Notes under the pieces: generated by a model
Databases searched by the model: none
Told to the model about the DNA's origin: nothing
Seen by the model: only the letters and a program-made list of their open reading frames with translations
Position numbers and translations under genes: made by a program
Shown: in pieces, positions 1 to 10,973 of the stretch
Layout: each line of letters begins with the position of its first letter
Numbering within the stretch: position 1 is the first letter of the stretch
NCBI GenBank assembly: GCA_023213395.1
Contig: CM041465.1
Coordinates: 206,095,741-206,159,740 of the forward strand
DNA from: Cycas panzhihuaensis
Taxonomy: Eukaryota; Cycadophyta
Direction of reading: 5' to 3'
Length of the DNA: 64,000 nucleotides

Positions 1-1
1 A

Positions 2-520
2 GACCTGGTAGAAATTGTAACTGCAAGGTTACCAAAGTCATTTGACACAATTGTCAATACTATCACGCATGGTGATAGGTTAGACAAGTTAACTCTTGAT
101 GAATTGACAGGATTGTTGCTTAGACAAGAACAGAGAAACAAAAGGTATGAAAATACGACAGAATTGGAGGATGCATTTGCGTCCAGACCGAATCTCGGGC
201 CAAGAGGGAGACAACAACTTCGAGGACAAAGCAGAACAGTTGACTTCCGAGGATGAGGACGCTGGCAAAGTTCCAGAGGGCGAGGACGGAACAGAGAAAA
301 TAGAGTCTGTTACAACTGTGGATGAACCGGACACTTCGCCAGCAGTTGCAGAATCTTTGATATTTGCTGCTATTGCGGACAAAGTGGACACTATCCATAT
401 CAATGTCTACAAAGACGAAGTGAAATTCAGAAAGGAAAGCGACCCATTGGAGGCTACAGCAAAGAGAAGGACGAAGAGGAGGAGGAAGAAGAGACAACTT
501 TCATCATAGCGTTAGTTACC
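2..520 (+). pseudogene. Element A gag C-terminus with two zinc knuckles
   Basis: This is the C-terminal part of the copia capsid/nucleocapsid protein, which packages element RNA. In frame 2 it carries the leucine-rich stretch LTLDELTGLLLRQEQRNKRY, then an Arg/Gly-rich basic region. Two CCHC knuckles follow at about 308-350 (CYNCG-stop-TGH-4-C) and 376-415 (CYCGQSGHYPYQC). The in-frame TGA at 254-256 and the TGA inside the first knuckle (323-325) disable it. Both sit where an arginine is expected and fit CGA to TGA change. An acidic Glu run leads into the protease. Confidence 0.85.
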
Positions 521-1105
521 GGTATGAAAGACAAAGACATATGGTACATAGACTCAGGAGCTTCCAAACATATGACAAGTCGGGAAGAATGGTTTGAAAC
601 CATGAAACCCTATAATATGGACAAATCAAGAGAATCAAGCGACAAGTATTCCCTTAATATAAAAGGGATTGGAACTATCTCAAGAACTGGATGGAAATGA
701 AAAAGAATTGGAAATGTTCTATTTGTACCAGATCTAAAAATGAATCTCCTCTCTGTTTCTCAATTAAGCAAAAAAGGGTTGAGAACTGTTTTCGATGAAG
801 AAGGGAATTGTCATATTCTAGACATGAAGAGAGGTGGGAAAATTGTTGCAAAAGGAATCATATGTAATGATCTTTACAAACTCTTGTTAGATCCTGTACT
901 TCCTTATCTGGAAGAAAAAGCTTGTACTGCTTCTAAATCTAGTAATAAAGCTTGGCATTTGAGGTATGGGCATCTCTCAATTGATACACTTAAACAAATG
1001 GAAAAATCAGGAATGGTTAATGGTCTACCTAATATATCATTAGATAAATTTGTTTGTAAAGGTTGTCAACTTGGAAAACAGCACAGACTTCCTTTTAAAG
1101 AAAGT
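521..1105 (+). pseudogene. Element A protease and GAG-pre-integrase
   Basis: The aspartic protease begins near 521 with the active-site line WYIDSGASKHMTS (about 542-580). It is followed by the conserved NLLSVSQLSKKGL segment (740-775). The GAG-pre-integrase zinc-binding part carries WHLRYGHLS (about 953-980) and CKGCQLGKQHRLPF (about 1061-1101), the HHCC motif that precedes copia integrase. A TGA at 698-700 breaks the frame between protease and pre-integrase. Without that stop, both domains would be read as one gag-pol protein. Confidence 0.88.
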
Positions 1106-2100
1106 GTTTGGAGAGCTCAGACAAAATTAGAATTGATACATACAGATATTTGTGGTCCAATTACACCTCTCACAATTAATGGATGCTGATATTTTCTAAC
1201 TTTCATTGATGATTTCACTTGGAAAGTATGGGTATATTTCCTGCATAATAAATCAGAAGTTTTTGAAACATTTAAAGAATTCAAAGCAGAAGCTGAGCTA
1301 GAATCAGGAACGAAAATCAAATGCATTAGATCAGATGGAGGAGGGGAATATATATCAAAGGAGTTTTTAAATTACTGCAAGGATCGAGGGATTCATAGAC
1401 AGTTTACAACTCCTTACACCCCTCAGTCAAATGGAGTGGCCGAAAGAAAGAATAGAACTCTGATGGAAATGGCTCAAAGCATGATGTATGGAACCAAAAT
1501 ATCAAAAACATATTGGGCAGAAGCAGTCAGTACAGCATGCTACCTGATAAACAGAAGTCCAACAAAGGTATTAAAGGATATCACTCCAGAAGAAGCTTGG
1601 ACAGGACAAAAACCTGATGTAAGTCTTCTCAGAATTTTTGGCAGCCAAGCATTTGTGCATATTCCTGATAAAAGAAGGTCCAAATTGGATGCAAAAAGCA
1701 TAGAATGCATTTTAATAGGCTACAGTAAAAATTCAAAGGCCTACAAATGCATAGATCCAAAAACTAATAAAATTTATGTAAGCAGAGATGTTGTTTTTAA
1801 CGAAGAAAATTCTGTTGAATCCTCACAAATTAGAATAATAGAAGATGAGAAGGAAAATGAACAGGACACTGTCAGACATGAAGGGACGCAAGAAGATGAG
1901 CAAGAAAATAAGTCAGAAATTACCTCAGAAAATCAAGAAGCTGAAGAAAGAAGTGATTCAGAAATCACTTCAGAAGAAGGACAAGCAGATCCATCATCAA
2001 CCAGTCAAGTACCAGAAGACATGATCGAAAAAGAAGACCCACGAAAATGTAAAAAGTCGCCAAAATGGTACATTAAAACAGTTGAAGAAGGAAGTGTAAT
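1106..2100 (+). pseudogene. Element A integrase
   Basis: This is the copia integrase catalytic core, which joins element cDNA to host DNA. The DD35E residues are visible: D in IHTDICGP (about 1135), D in IRSDGGGEY (about 1330), and E in NGVAERKNRTL (about 1436). The C-terminal GKNR-like part is WTGQKPDVSLLRIFG, then KSIECILIGYSKNSKAYKC. A variable Glu-rich linker (about 1800-2030) leads to the KWYIKTVEEG boundary of RT. TGA at 1187-1189 lies in the core where B and C have arginine before YF-TFIDD. Confidence 0.9.
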
Positions 2101-3679
2101 AGAACAGAAAACACGGGGACAAAGGTCAAGAGCCCTTCTAAGCAAAGTCGAACCACAGAACTTTCAAGAAGCAAAAGATCATCAAGAATGGAAAGCGGCA
2201 ATGGACAATGAAATGAGCTCAATCAAGAAGAATCAAATGTGGGAGTTAGTAGAACTACCTGCCAATAAATCCACTGTAAACTGCAAATGGGTTTACAAAA
2301 CAAAAAGGGGAATGGATGGTAAAATAGAAAAATACAAGGCTAGGTTAGTTGCAAAAGGGTACACTCAAACAACAGGAGTAGATTTTGATGAGACCTTCTC
2401 TCCAGTAGCAAAAATGTATACTGAAGAAACGAATTGCCTTGGGCAAACATAAGACTAGAAAATTTCACAGCTAGATGTAAAAAGCGCCTTCTTGAACGGT
2501 GAGCTGGAAGAAGAAGTCTATATGCAACAACTAGAAGGATACGCTGAACAGGGGCAGGAGAATCTAGTTTGCAAGCTAAAAAAGGCTTTGTATGGTCTAA
2601 AACAAGCTCCACGCACCTGGTATGCCAAATTAGATAATTTTCTTGAAGAAAATAAGTTTGCTCGATGCAACTCCGACTCCAGTCTCTACATAAGAAAAAC
2701 AAACAACAAGATAACAATAATTGTTGTCTATGTAGATGATATGCTTCTCACTGGAGATGATGAAGAAGGAATTAAGTGGATCAAAAGTCAACTGCAACAA
2801 AAATTTGAAATGACAGACTTGGGGCTTCTAAATTACTATTTGGGACTGGAGGTAGGTCAACATCAAAACTATATAACCTTGTTCCAAAGTAACTACATCA
2901 AAAGTCTGCTTGTTCGATTTCAAATGGAGAATTGCAATCCATGCACAACACCCATGGAAACAAACTATGACTTAACAGCAGATAGTATAGAAAAGGATGT
3001 AGATGTCACACTGTACAGACAAATGATTGGAAGTCTGATTTATTTAACAGCCACTAGGCCCGACATATCCTACTCAGTAGGACTAATATCCAGAAACATG
3101 CAAAATCCAAAGTTGAGACATTGGCAAGCTGCAAAAAGAGTCTTAAGATATCTCAAAGAAACAACAGATTTCAAGTTAGTGTACTTGAAAGGGTATCTAG
3201 TCGAAATATCAGGGTACTGCGACTCTGACTCGGCAGGTGACAAAGAACAAAGGAAATCCACCAGTGGATATTGTTTCTTCTTAGGAGCCTCAATAATCTC
3301 ATGGTGTAGTAAGAAACAAACTACAGTAGCTCTCTCCTCTACAGAAGCGGAATACAAAGCAGCTACATTAGCAACCTGTGAAGCTGTATGGTTAAGGCAA
3401 CTTCTGTTCGACTTAGATCAACAGCAAAAAAAACCAACCTCCTTGAAATGTGACAATCAAAGTGCCATCAAGCTGACCAAAAATCCAGTTCTACATGCAA
3501 GGACAAAGCACATAGAAGTTCATCATCATTTCATAAGAGAAAAAGTACGTAATAAAGAGATAGACTTGGAATATTGCCCCTCAACAGAACAAGTTGCAGA
3601 TCTTCTCACAAAACCTCTTGGAAGAGAAAGACTCAAATATTTAAGAGACAAAATTAGATTATTAGAGATAAAACATTAA
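2101..3679 (+). pseudogene. Element A reverse transcriptase and RNase H
   Basis: RT opens with WKAAMDNEMSSIKKNQMWELV and CKWVYKTK (about 2190-2310). It continues through [22 protein letters not shown] and YGLKQAPRTWY to the catalytic YVDDMLLTG (about 2729-2755). RNase H carries [28 protein letters not shown] and CDNQSAIKLT. It ends with TKHIEVHHHFIREKV and the tail VADLLTKPLG. Two stops close together (TAA 2450-2452, TAG 2456-2458) fall between SPVAKM and QLDVKSAF. The catalytic residues are intact, so the protein was functional before these changes. Confidence 0.93.
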
Positions 3680-3686
3680 GAGGGGG
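3678..3686 (+). other. Polypurine tract of element A
   Basis: AAGAGGGGG directly follows the RNase H stop codon and directly precedes the LTR start TGTTAAGATATAATG. This is the usual place for the plus-strand primer of LTR elements. Confidence 0.8.
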
Positions 3687-3912
3687 TGTTAAGATATAAT
3701 GTTTTATCTAGGTATGAAAGGGGGTCATGTTAAGACCACCCTCAATATAGTCATAGTGTAAGATGATGCCATTTGGCAGTATCAGAGTGATTGGTTACAT
3801 TAGAGGTTGTAACCATCACATTGTTGATGTATACTTAAGAAGGTTGAATCTCAATGTAAAATATACTTCTTCTCTGTTTAATTAAGATCAGTCTTTGCTC
3901 TGTTTTTCATCA
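3687..3912 (+). repeat. 3' LTR of element A
   Basis: It starts TGTTAAGATATAATGTTTTA right after the polypurine tract. The start matches the LTRs of B (10973 reading left) and C (52637 reading left). It contains a likely TATA-like ATGTATACTTAAGA near 3830. The end is placed at a CA (3912), giving 226 bp, close to B's 217 bp. The end is less sure than the start because the partner 5' LTR is outside the window and element I sequence begins right after it. Confidence 0.65.
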
Positions 3913-5390
3913 GCATCAAACTTGAGATTATAGAGATATGGTTTTAACCTTTTTTTAGCCTCTCCCACAAGATTCTAAAGTAAAATTTTAAAAGGGTTTA
4001 AGTTTACTTAGTTAAATTTTACTTAAGTGTGTAATGTTGTTGCTCACAATACTGATCAATATCTCAAAAATGTATTCAAAATGAAGCAATGAAGTATAAG
4101 AAATTTAACACATGAAGTGTTTTCAAGAGCACTTACAACATGGAAAAGTGCTAAGTGTCCACAATAAGAAATAGCTTGCTTGATGTACTGCTAAAGTGGG
4201 TTCGTTTTAATGAAATAACAACCACTCAATGCCAAATTCAATCACTTTGCACAAGTAGACAAACACCACCAATGTGTTAGGACTTTAAATAGTCCTAACC
4301 AACCTCAAAGAAGTAAGTAATTTTATTAAAAATAATGAATTTTGGCCCTTTTTGATGACTAGGGCTTCAAGGTCACCTCACAGGGAGCCTTATAAAATCA
4401 CTTATAATGTGAATTTTTCACTCTGGAGTACAAATATCATTGAAATTGCATTTTTTTGAAGTAAAGAAACACATTTAGATTTTTTTTTTACGTGTTTAAT
4501 GAACTTTAAAATTTTTTTAAAAAGGTTGAATTTCAAACTAAAATTGATTAAATGGGATAAAATCACTTTAAAATACTTGACTTTACGAAATGAGAAATAT
4601 TAAGAGAATATTCTCTTTTGTATAAAATAAAGTTTACAAGTCAATTCTTGACAGGCACGACTTTGTGGATGTTCATATCGATCAATCTGCTTGTAGGAAG
4701 CTCAAATTCACATGAAAATTTGCAGGCAAGGTCAAAATATTAATGCAGAGATTCCTCTAAAGTTTCATGATGAATGGTGGAGTTTGTAGTGAGAACGAAG
4801 TGAATGCATGTTGAAGAAGGGCGCATGGTGAGTAGAAGTCTGTATGATAGCCGTGCACTATAGAGGGTTTCAAAATCCACTTTAGAGTTTCAAAAATCTT
4901 CTTTAGAGGTTGAATCACCTGCAATAGAGGACAAAATAGGTTTCCACTCACATATTAGAGAGAAATGAGTGATTATTGTTAAAAAAGTTTGCCCTGCAAG
5001 TGGAAAATCTAACCAAAACTGTGAAATTTCCTTTTCATGTCAGGTGTAAGCAAAGAGAGTAAATATAAGACTGTTTTCTAATCAAAACACGATCAATCTC
5101 CTAGGATCTGCCTTAATCCTACAAAAAATTAATTTTTTAATGGAGAAAATCAAAGAAAATCATTGTTTTTAATAATGTTTTATTGTTGCACCCATTGAAA
5201 TCTATCTAAAAAAATTTCAAAACTTGAAATAATCCATCTCCAGCCTACAAATAACCAAAAATGGTGAAAAACTTCAGTAAATAATCCAAACTAGACCTTG
5301 GATCGCCTTCAAAGAGCGAAGGTCATCACCAAGGCTTTGGAACCCTCTCACAAACTAAGAAAATTAGCAGAAAAAAATCCCTCTCACAAG

Positions 5391-5402
5391 GCTCTAATAA
5401 CA
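5391..5402 (-). other. Decayed primer binding site of element I
   Basis: GCTCTAATAACA on the plus strand sits two bases from the LTR. It differs at two positions from GCTCTGATACCA, the complement of the 3' end of plant initiator methionine tRNA used by C2 and D. Confidence 0.6.
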
Positions 5403-5404
5403 AT

Positions 5405-5951
5405 TGTTGAGAAAGGGCATTAAGCCAAAGGCCTTAAGGGTCTAAAAGAGAGGAGAAAATGCTAGATGAATAAGGATGATTAGCATCTATTGAGAGCTAG
5501 CATGTAGAAGAATACTATGAGCAAGCATGAGCATAGAGATCACAAGCATAAGGACACCAATATGGAGGAGAAGGAATTGATCCAATCTCCAAATAATAAA
5601 GTATACTTGATTAGCAAACTAGCAGCATAACAATACACACACTCTCATATCTACATACATGAGAATTGGTCTCAATATATAGTTTATGAGGAGAGACTTT
5701 GAGAGATTGCATCTTTGATGAATGTCAAACATGCAAGATATGATAGATGCATGAAGGACAAGTGTTCCTTGGGCTCTCATGTGAGCAAAGATGCATGAGC
5801 GGTACATTGAATGTTAAGTTACAATGTTATGTTCCTAAAAAGAATGTGGGTGTGCACTTTATCACCTACGTGATAAGTCACACTAACATAAAGTACAATA
5901 ATGAAATAATATAAAGTACATTACTTAACATGTAAACATAAAGGTTTAACA
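5405..5951 (-). repeat. 5' LTR of element I
   Basis: On the plus strand it runs from TGTTGAGAAAGG to GGTTTAACA (547 bp). It resembles the C2 LTR (536-538 bp) in length and in ends (TGTT...AAGGTTTAACA). It shares internal blocks such as the CATGAAGGACAAGTGTTC..GGGCTC region and a near-palindrome around 5856-5878. Its outer side abuts element B's polypurine region directly. Confidence 0.75.
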
Positions 5952-5954
5952 CTC

Positions 5955-7178
5955 TTAATGTTTTATCAAATGTGATTTGTCTCTAAGAAATTGAAACTTC
6001 TCTTTGTTGAGTGGTTTTTTCAAGATATCTACAAGTTGTTCATTTGTTGGATAGTATGTTAAATCAATCTCCTTGTTTTGCACTTTTTCTCTAATAAAGT
6101 GATGGTGTACTTCAATGTGCTTTGTTCGAGCATGTAGAATTGGATTTTTAGTCAACTTAATTGCACTTTGATTGTCACAGAAGAGCGTTGTTCATTTCTG
6201 TTGTTGTTGATCCAAGTTTGCGAGAAATTGTCTTAACCAGATTGCTTCACAAGATGCACTTACTGCTAGCTTGTATTCAACATCTGTGGATGACAATGCA
6301 ACTGTTGGTTGTCATTTGTTGCTCCATGAGATTGCAACTATTCCAAATAAATAGCAATACCCACTTGTTTATTTTTTTCTTTGTCTCCTGCCTAGTCTGA
6401 GTTGCAAAACCCTATCAATTGTCTTGACTTAACTTTTGGATAAGCAAGATTTAAGACAGTTGTTCCTTTTAGATATCTGAGTATTCATTTTGCAATTTTC
6501 CAATGACCCAATTTTGGATCCTACATATATCTAGAAACTAGACCAACTGAGTATGATATGTCAGGTTTAGTTATAGTGAGGTATATCAAGCTCCCAATTA
6601 GTTGTTTGTACAGGGTTGCATCAATTGATGCTTCTTCATTAAATTGAATCAAATCACAACCAATTTCTATAGGAGTTGCACAGTTGTTGCAATCTCCCAC
6701 TTTGAACTTTGTTAACAAATTTTTGATGTATTTACCTTGAGATAAGGTGATTAAATCTTTTTTTTGTTTGACTTCTATACCAAGATAGTAATTCAGAAGT
6801 CCTAGATCAGTCATTTCAAACCCTTTCTCCACTTTTGCTTTTATATTTGCTATAGATTTTGTGTCACTTCTTGTGAGAATCATGTCATCCACATAGATCA
6901 CGATTATTGTGATCAGTCCTTGACTCTTCTTGGTATACAAACTGGAGTTTGATTTGCTACTATGGAGTCCATTTTGAGTGAGGTATTTGTCCAACTTGGC
7001 ATACCACGCCCTTGGTGCTTACTTCAATCTATATAAAGTTCTTTTTAATTTGCACACAAGATTTTTTTTGCCCTTTTGTATATATCCTTCTAGCTGGAGT
7101 TCTCCATTCAAGAATTTGAACTTTTTCCTTGAGTTCTCCATTCAAGAAAGCACCTTTTACATCCAATTGATAGATCTT
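5955..7178 (-). pseudogene. Element B reverse transcriptase C-half and RNase H
   Basis: The RT part has SNSSLYTKKSQG, the catalytic YVDDMILTR (near 6890), FEMTDLGLLNYYLGIEV and TLYKQLIGSLIYLT. It ends in DISYSVGLVSRYM at 6521. RNase H follows in decayed frames and closes with TKNPILHARTKHIEVHHHF and FQFLRDKSHLIKH (stop at 5955). The usual LTKPL near the end reads LKKPL. A frameshift lies between 7178 and 6995, around the FLNGEL segment. Confidence 0.85.
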
Positions 7179-8537
7179 CTAATTAAATTGAGCAGCTAGG
7201 GCTATTACAATTCTTACCATATTTAATTTTGCTACAGGTGAGAAGATTTCCTCATAATCTATCCCTGCTATCTGGGTGTATCCTTTAGCCACTAATCTAG
7301 CTTTATACTTTTCTATTTCACCACTAGAAATTTTCTTTATTTTATACATCCATTTGCAATTAACAACATGCTCACCTACAGACAGATCAACCAATACCCA
7401 TGTTTGTTTTTTGGAAATTGATTCCATTTCTACATTCATGGCAATTTCCCATTCTTTGTGTTGCCTTGCTTCTTCGTAAATTTGTGATTCTACATTTTTG
7501 AATAGTGCCTGATGTTTTCGGCTTCTGGTTCTGTGTGTAAACACATCTCCTTTGCCTTCCTCAACAGTCTTGAGATACCATTTTGGTATCTTCTTGGATG
7601 TTGTTTCTTTTTCTTTGTCTTCTTCAACACTGGAGTCAATGGGTGGCAAGAGTGCCCTCTTTGATTCCTTGGCTTCATCAGTTCCTATATCTTCTAAAGT
7701 GATTCCTAAGATTTGTTTAGATAAAAATTCTTCTGGAAGAATCGTTTTTAGTGGTTCCTCAATCTCTTGAGATTGAAGTGTTCCTTTAACTATATCATCT
7801 TCATTAAATACAATATTTTTGCTTATATAGATCTTGTTTGTGTTTGGATCTATACATTTATAGGCCTTTGAATTTTTGCTATACCCTACCATTATGCATT
7901 CTATGCTTTTGCAATCAAGTTTTGATTTCTTTTTATCTGAAATGTGAACAAATGTTGGACATCCAAAGATTTTTAAATTACTTACATTTGGTTTGTATTC
8001 TGTCAAGGTCTCTTCTAGTGTAATTTGATCTAGGGCTTGAGTTGAACTTTGGTTTATTGGATACCGAGCTGTGTTTACTGCTTTTGCCCAATATGTTCTC
8101 AAGATTTGCCTTCCTTGGATCATACTACGTGCCATTTCCATGGTTGTTATGTTTTTACGCTCTGTTACTTCATTAGACGACGACGTGTATGGAGTCGTGA
8201 GCCATTTGTGTATTCCATGAAACCTACAGAAGTTCAGGAATTCTTTTGAGATGTATTCTCCACCTCCATCAAACCTGATGCATTTTATTCTATTTCCACA
8301 TTCAAATTTGACTTTTGCCTTAAATTCTTTGAATTTTTCAAAAACTTCAGATTTATTGTAAAGGAAGTAAATCCATATTTTCCTAGAGAAATCATCAATG
8401 AAGGTGAGAAAGTATCTAGCTCCATTTATTGAACATGAAGTGATTGTCCCACACAGATCTGTGTAGATTAACTCTAAGTTTGTTTTTGCTCTCCATTCAT
8501 CCTTTTTAAAAGGAAAATGATGTTGTTTTCCACGCAA
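7179..8537 (-). pseudogene. Element B integrase and RT N-terminus
   Basis: This is one 452-residue open frame. Integrase catalytic D residues lie in LIYTDLCGT (about residue 30) and IRFDGGGEY. The third acidic residue lies in NEVTERKNITTMEMA, where the usual GV before the E is altered to EV. The integrase tail has NLKIFGCPTFVHI and KSIECIMVGYSKNSKAYKC. After a Glu-rich linker, RT starts with KWYLKTVEEGKG and reaches [20 protein letters not shown] and FSPVAKLNMVRIVIALAAQ. The frame stops there; the next RT part is in another frame. Confidence 0.9.
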
Positions 8538-8539
8538 GC

Positions 8540-9112
8540 AGCCTTTATAAATTAGAGGCTAAAATGAAACGTTAGGAAGACCAGTAACCATTCCAAATTT
8601 ACGTAATAATTCTAATCTATTTGAGGAGATATGCCTATACTTCAAATGCCAGAGTTTGTTATTATCAATGTTTACAATAGTATATGCTTTTACATCCTTG
8701 TTTTCAACAAGAAGGTTAGAAAGCAATCTGTACAGATCATTGCTTTTTATTCCTTTGGCAATTTCAATACCACCCTTTTTCATATCCAGAATATGATAAT
8801 AACCTTCTTCATAAAAAATGGTTACGAGTTTCTTCTTGCGGAGGTGAGTAACAGATAGAAGATTCTTTTTGAGTCCAAGCACAAACAGTACATTATCAAT
8901 CTTTTGAATAATGCCTTTTACTTTAATAGCTACAGTTCCAACCCCTTTGATGTTAAGAGGGTATTCATCTCCTAACTCCACTGATTTGTTAGGAGAATAA
9001 GGTTTGAGTGTTTCAAACCAATCTTCATGTCCTGTCATGTGTCTAGAAGCACCAGAGTCAATGCACCATACTTCTTTATCTTCAAGACTTGCAGTCAATG
9101 CAACTACAAAAG
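8540..9112 (-). pseudogene. Element B protease and GAG-pre-integrase
   Basis: The protease active site is WCIDSGASRHMTGHEDWF (near 9060). It is followed by SVELGDEYPLNIKGVGTVAI and LGLKKNLLSVTHLRKK. The pre-integrase part has LWHLKYRHISSNRL; the usual GH is RH here. The frame breaks near 8558, so the CxxC that should follow is shifted. The start is taken at the acidic stretch that follows the zinc knuckles. Confidence 0.85.
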
Positions 9113-10062
9113 CTATTTCCTCTTTGTCTTCACCAAGACTAGTTTGTTCCTTGTTGTAGTTGTCTGTTGGTCTTTTCCCTCTTTGAATCTTTGCTCTTCT
9201 TTGTGAGTAGTGGTAAGGATAATGTCCAAATTGTCCACAATGGTAGCAGATGTCAAAGAATCTGCAATTACTGGAGAAATGCCCTGGCTTCTTCCAGTTG
9301 AAACAGACCCTGGCATCCCTGGGAAGGATTGAACGTTCTCGACCTCTTCTCTCCTGTCCTCTTTCGCGGGATTGACCTTTGGTGTTTGGTGTATGTGCAC
9401 GTCTGCAAGCTTGCCCTCTTCCTCTTGGTCCTAGATTGAGTTTGGTCAGGAATGCATCTTCTATCTCTATTCCATCTTCATACAGCTTGTTTCTCTATTC
9501 TTGCCTTAAAAGCAACCTTGTTAAGGTGTCAAGAGACATTGTTGCAATTTGATCATTATTTGTTATAGTATTAATTGTGACGCCAAAGGATTTTGGAAGA
9601 TTGCTTGCAATCATTTCAATAATTTCCTGATTTGATATACTTGCTCTGACACTCAATAGATCATTTCTAACTAAGGTGACCTTGTGAATAAATTTCGAAA
9701 CAATTTATGTTTCCCTCATGTATAACTTAAATAATTCTTCCTTAAGAGCTATAACTCTAGCCCGATTCTTTTTACTATACAAATTTTCAAACATCTTCCA
9801 AATTGCAGGAGAAGAATTTAACTTTTTAACATAAATGAGAAGTGGATAAAAAATAGACAGTTTTAATATTATCACCCCTGCATTATCCCTTTCTTGCCAA
9901 TTGGTCTAGGCAACACTAGTAGCATCAGGTTTTTTTAACCTCAATTGCTATATTCCATGCATTCTTGGCCCTTAACAAGGTTTCAACCTTGATATTCCAC
10001 ACATGGTAATTGGTTTTTGTTAGTTTATCTTGTTCATGAAGTGCTAAGATGGAGGAGGCCAT
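9113..10062 (-). pseudogene. Element B gag, frameshifted
   Basis: The likely start is the ATG at 10060-10062 (minus). It begins MASSILALHEQDKLTKTNYH and continues WNIKVETLLRAKNAWNIAI, matching C's gag start at 63943. Zinc knuckles are readable near 9340-9210. The first has lost a cysteine (CFNW in place of CFNC, then GHFSSNC). The second is CYHCGQFGHYPYHY and has lost its last cysteine. Several frameshifts lie between 9400 and 9900. The long open frame at 9113-9400 is out of frame with these motifs. Confidence 0.75.
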
Positions 10063-10744
10063 TTTTCTTGAAAAAATCAAGCAATAGCAGGGTTAGGTTG
10101 TACGACTATACGTATTTCCATATGGAATTGCAGGTGTACGGACTTGTCAGAAACCTACCTCAAAACGTAGATCTTTTCAAGAGGAGTTCGAATATGTAAG
10201 TGATTTTAGCAGATGACTTCTGGTTTGATCACAAAATGACTTGAAAGCCAAAACTGGGTAGCTAGGGTTTTTAAGAAATTTGCTTAGAAAATAATATATC
10301 TTCAATGAACAACTTCAAATCTGGTCTCAAAAGGAGTGCACTAGTAAAACAAAGAGATCTTAGTAGGTTTTACCCAAAGTAATGAAGAAATTCGATCAAA
10401 ATCTTCAATTGATCCTCCAAAACTTCGTGGATGAAAATCTGGCAAAATGAGCTTGAAAACGGCTTCAAATCCTCTTGATTCAGTTGAGAAAAGTGATGGC
10501 GATGTCGAGATCTATCTTCAAGTAAATTTTTTATTGAATTATGAGCACCTCAAATTTTGTCATTCGTACAGGTCTGTACGGATCCATACACAGGCAATAA
10601 ATTCGCTCCCCTTCAATTTTCTTCAGAGTGCTTTGATAAACGAATGCCCTTGCTTCGAATTGCTTCACAATTCTTGTCCTCTCTTTCAATCTGCAAAAAG
10701 CCTTTGATTCTAACAAGTTCTTTTCCAGACAGGTGAATTTCCCT
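10063..10744 (-). other. Untranslated leader of element B
   Basis: These 680 bases lie between the primer site and the gag start on the minus strand. No protein domain is visible in any frame. A CpG-bearing GTACGG/GTACGA word occurs at about 10097, 10137, 10567 and 10577, and also at the right edge of the window in C's leader. Confidence 0.5.
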
Positions 10745-10756
10745 GCTTTGATACCA
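10745..10756 (-). other. Primer binding site of element B
   Basis: GCTTTGATACCA on the plus strand (TGGTATCAAAGC on the minus strand) touches the LTR. It differs from the initiator methionine tRNA complement by one base. Confidence 0.8.
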
Positions 10757-10973
10757 TGTTAGGATTCACACCACAATAAGTGAGAAACTCAATTTATTAA
10801 TATGGGAGAGTTCAGCTCTCTTAAATATACATCAGGTAGTTGTAATTGTTATTTGTCTGGTTGACACTTGTCAGACACTTGGCATGATTACATCAAAAGG
10901 GTTTTAATACATGACCCTTATGTTTCCTAGTAATAAAATATTACAACTAACGATAAAACATTACATCTTAACA
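10757..10973 (-). repeat. 5' LTR of element B
   Basis: On the minus strand it starts TGTTAAGATGTAATGTTTTA and ends GTGTGAATCCTAACA, 217 bp. The start is nearly the same as element A's LTR. ATGTATATTTAAGAG (about 10833) is a candidate TATA region and ATTAATAAATT (about 10795) a candidate polyadenylation signal region. Confidence 0.82.

Larger units (their letters stand above)
1..3912 (+). mobile_element. Copia element A, 5'-truncated by window edge
   Basis: This is a Ty1/copia LTR retrotransposon read left to right: gag C-terminus, protease, integrase, reverse transcriptase, RNase H, polypurine tract, 3' LTR. The domain order PR-INT-RT-RH defines copia. One reading frame (starting at base 2) runs to the stop at 3677-3679 without an evident frameshift. 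It is broken only by stops at 254-256, 323-325, 698-700, 1187-1189, 2450-2452 and 2456-2458. The 5' LTR and gag start lie outside the window. Protein wording and LTR ends match elements B and C, so the three are one family. Confidence 0.93.
3913..5951 (-). mobile_element. Truncated copia element I: leader and 5' LTR only
   Basis: This is a minus-strand fragment made of a 5' LTR (5405-5951), a decayed primer site and about 1.5 kb of untranslated leader. It stops near where gag should begin. The leader is alike to that of C2: GTTTTAACC...TTTAGCCTCTCCCAC near 3942-3968 parallels the C2 stretch at 58912-58940, just outside C2's gag. No gag or pol domain was found in 3913-5404, and the short reading frames there show no known motif. 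The gag-pol and 3' LTR were lost, probably by deletion joining it to element A's LTR. Confidence 0.7.
5952..10973 (-). mobile_element. Copia element B lacking its 3' LTR
   Basis: This minus-strand Ty1/copia element reads from right to left: 5' LTR (10757-10973), primer site, about 680 bp leader, gag, protease, integrase, RT and RNase H. It ends at 5955. At the 3' end the sequence AACATTAAGAG, where A has its polypurine tract, runs straight into element I's LTR instead of B's own 3' LTR. Coding parts contain several frameshifts and stops. Confidence 0.88.

Noticed and set aside
9113-9400. 95-codon frame on the minus strand taken as gag
   Set aside because: It is out of frame with the zinc knuckles readable in the same stretch.
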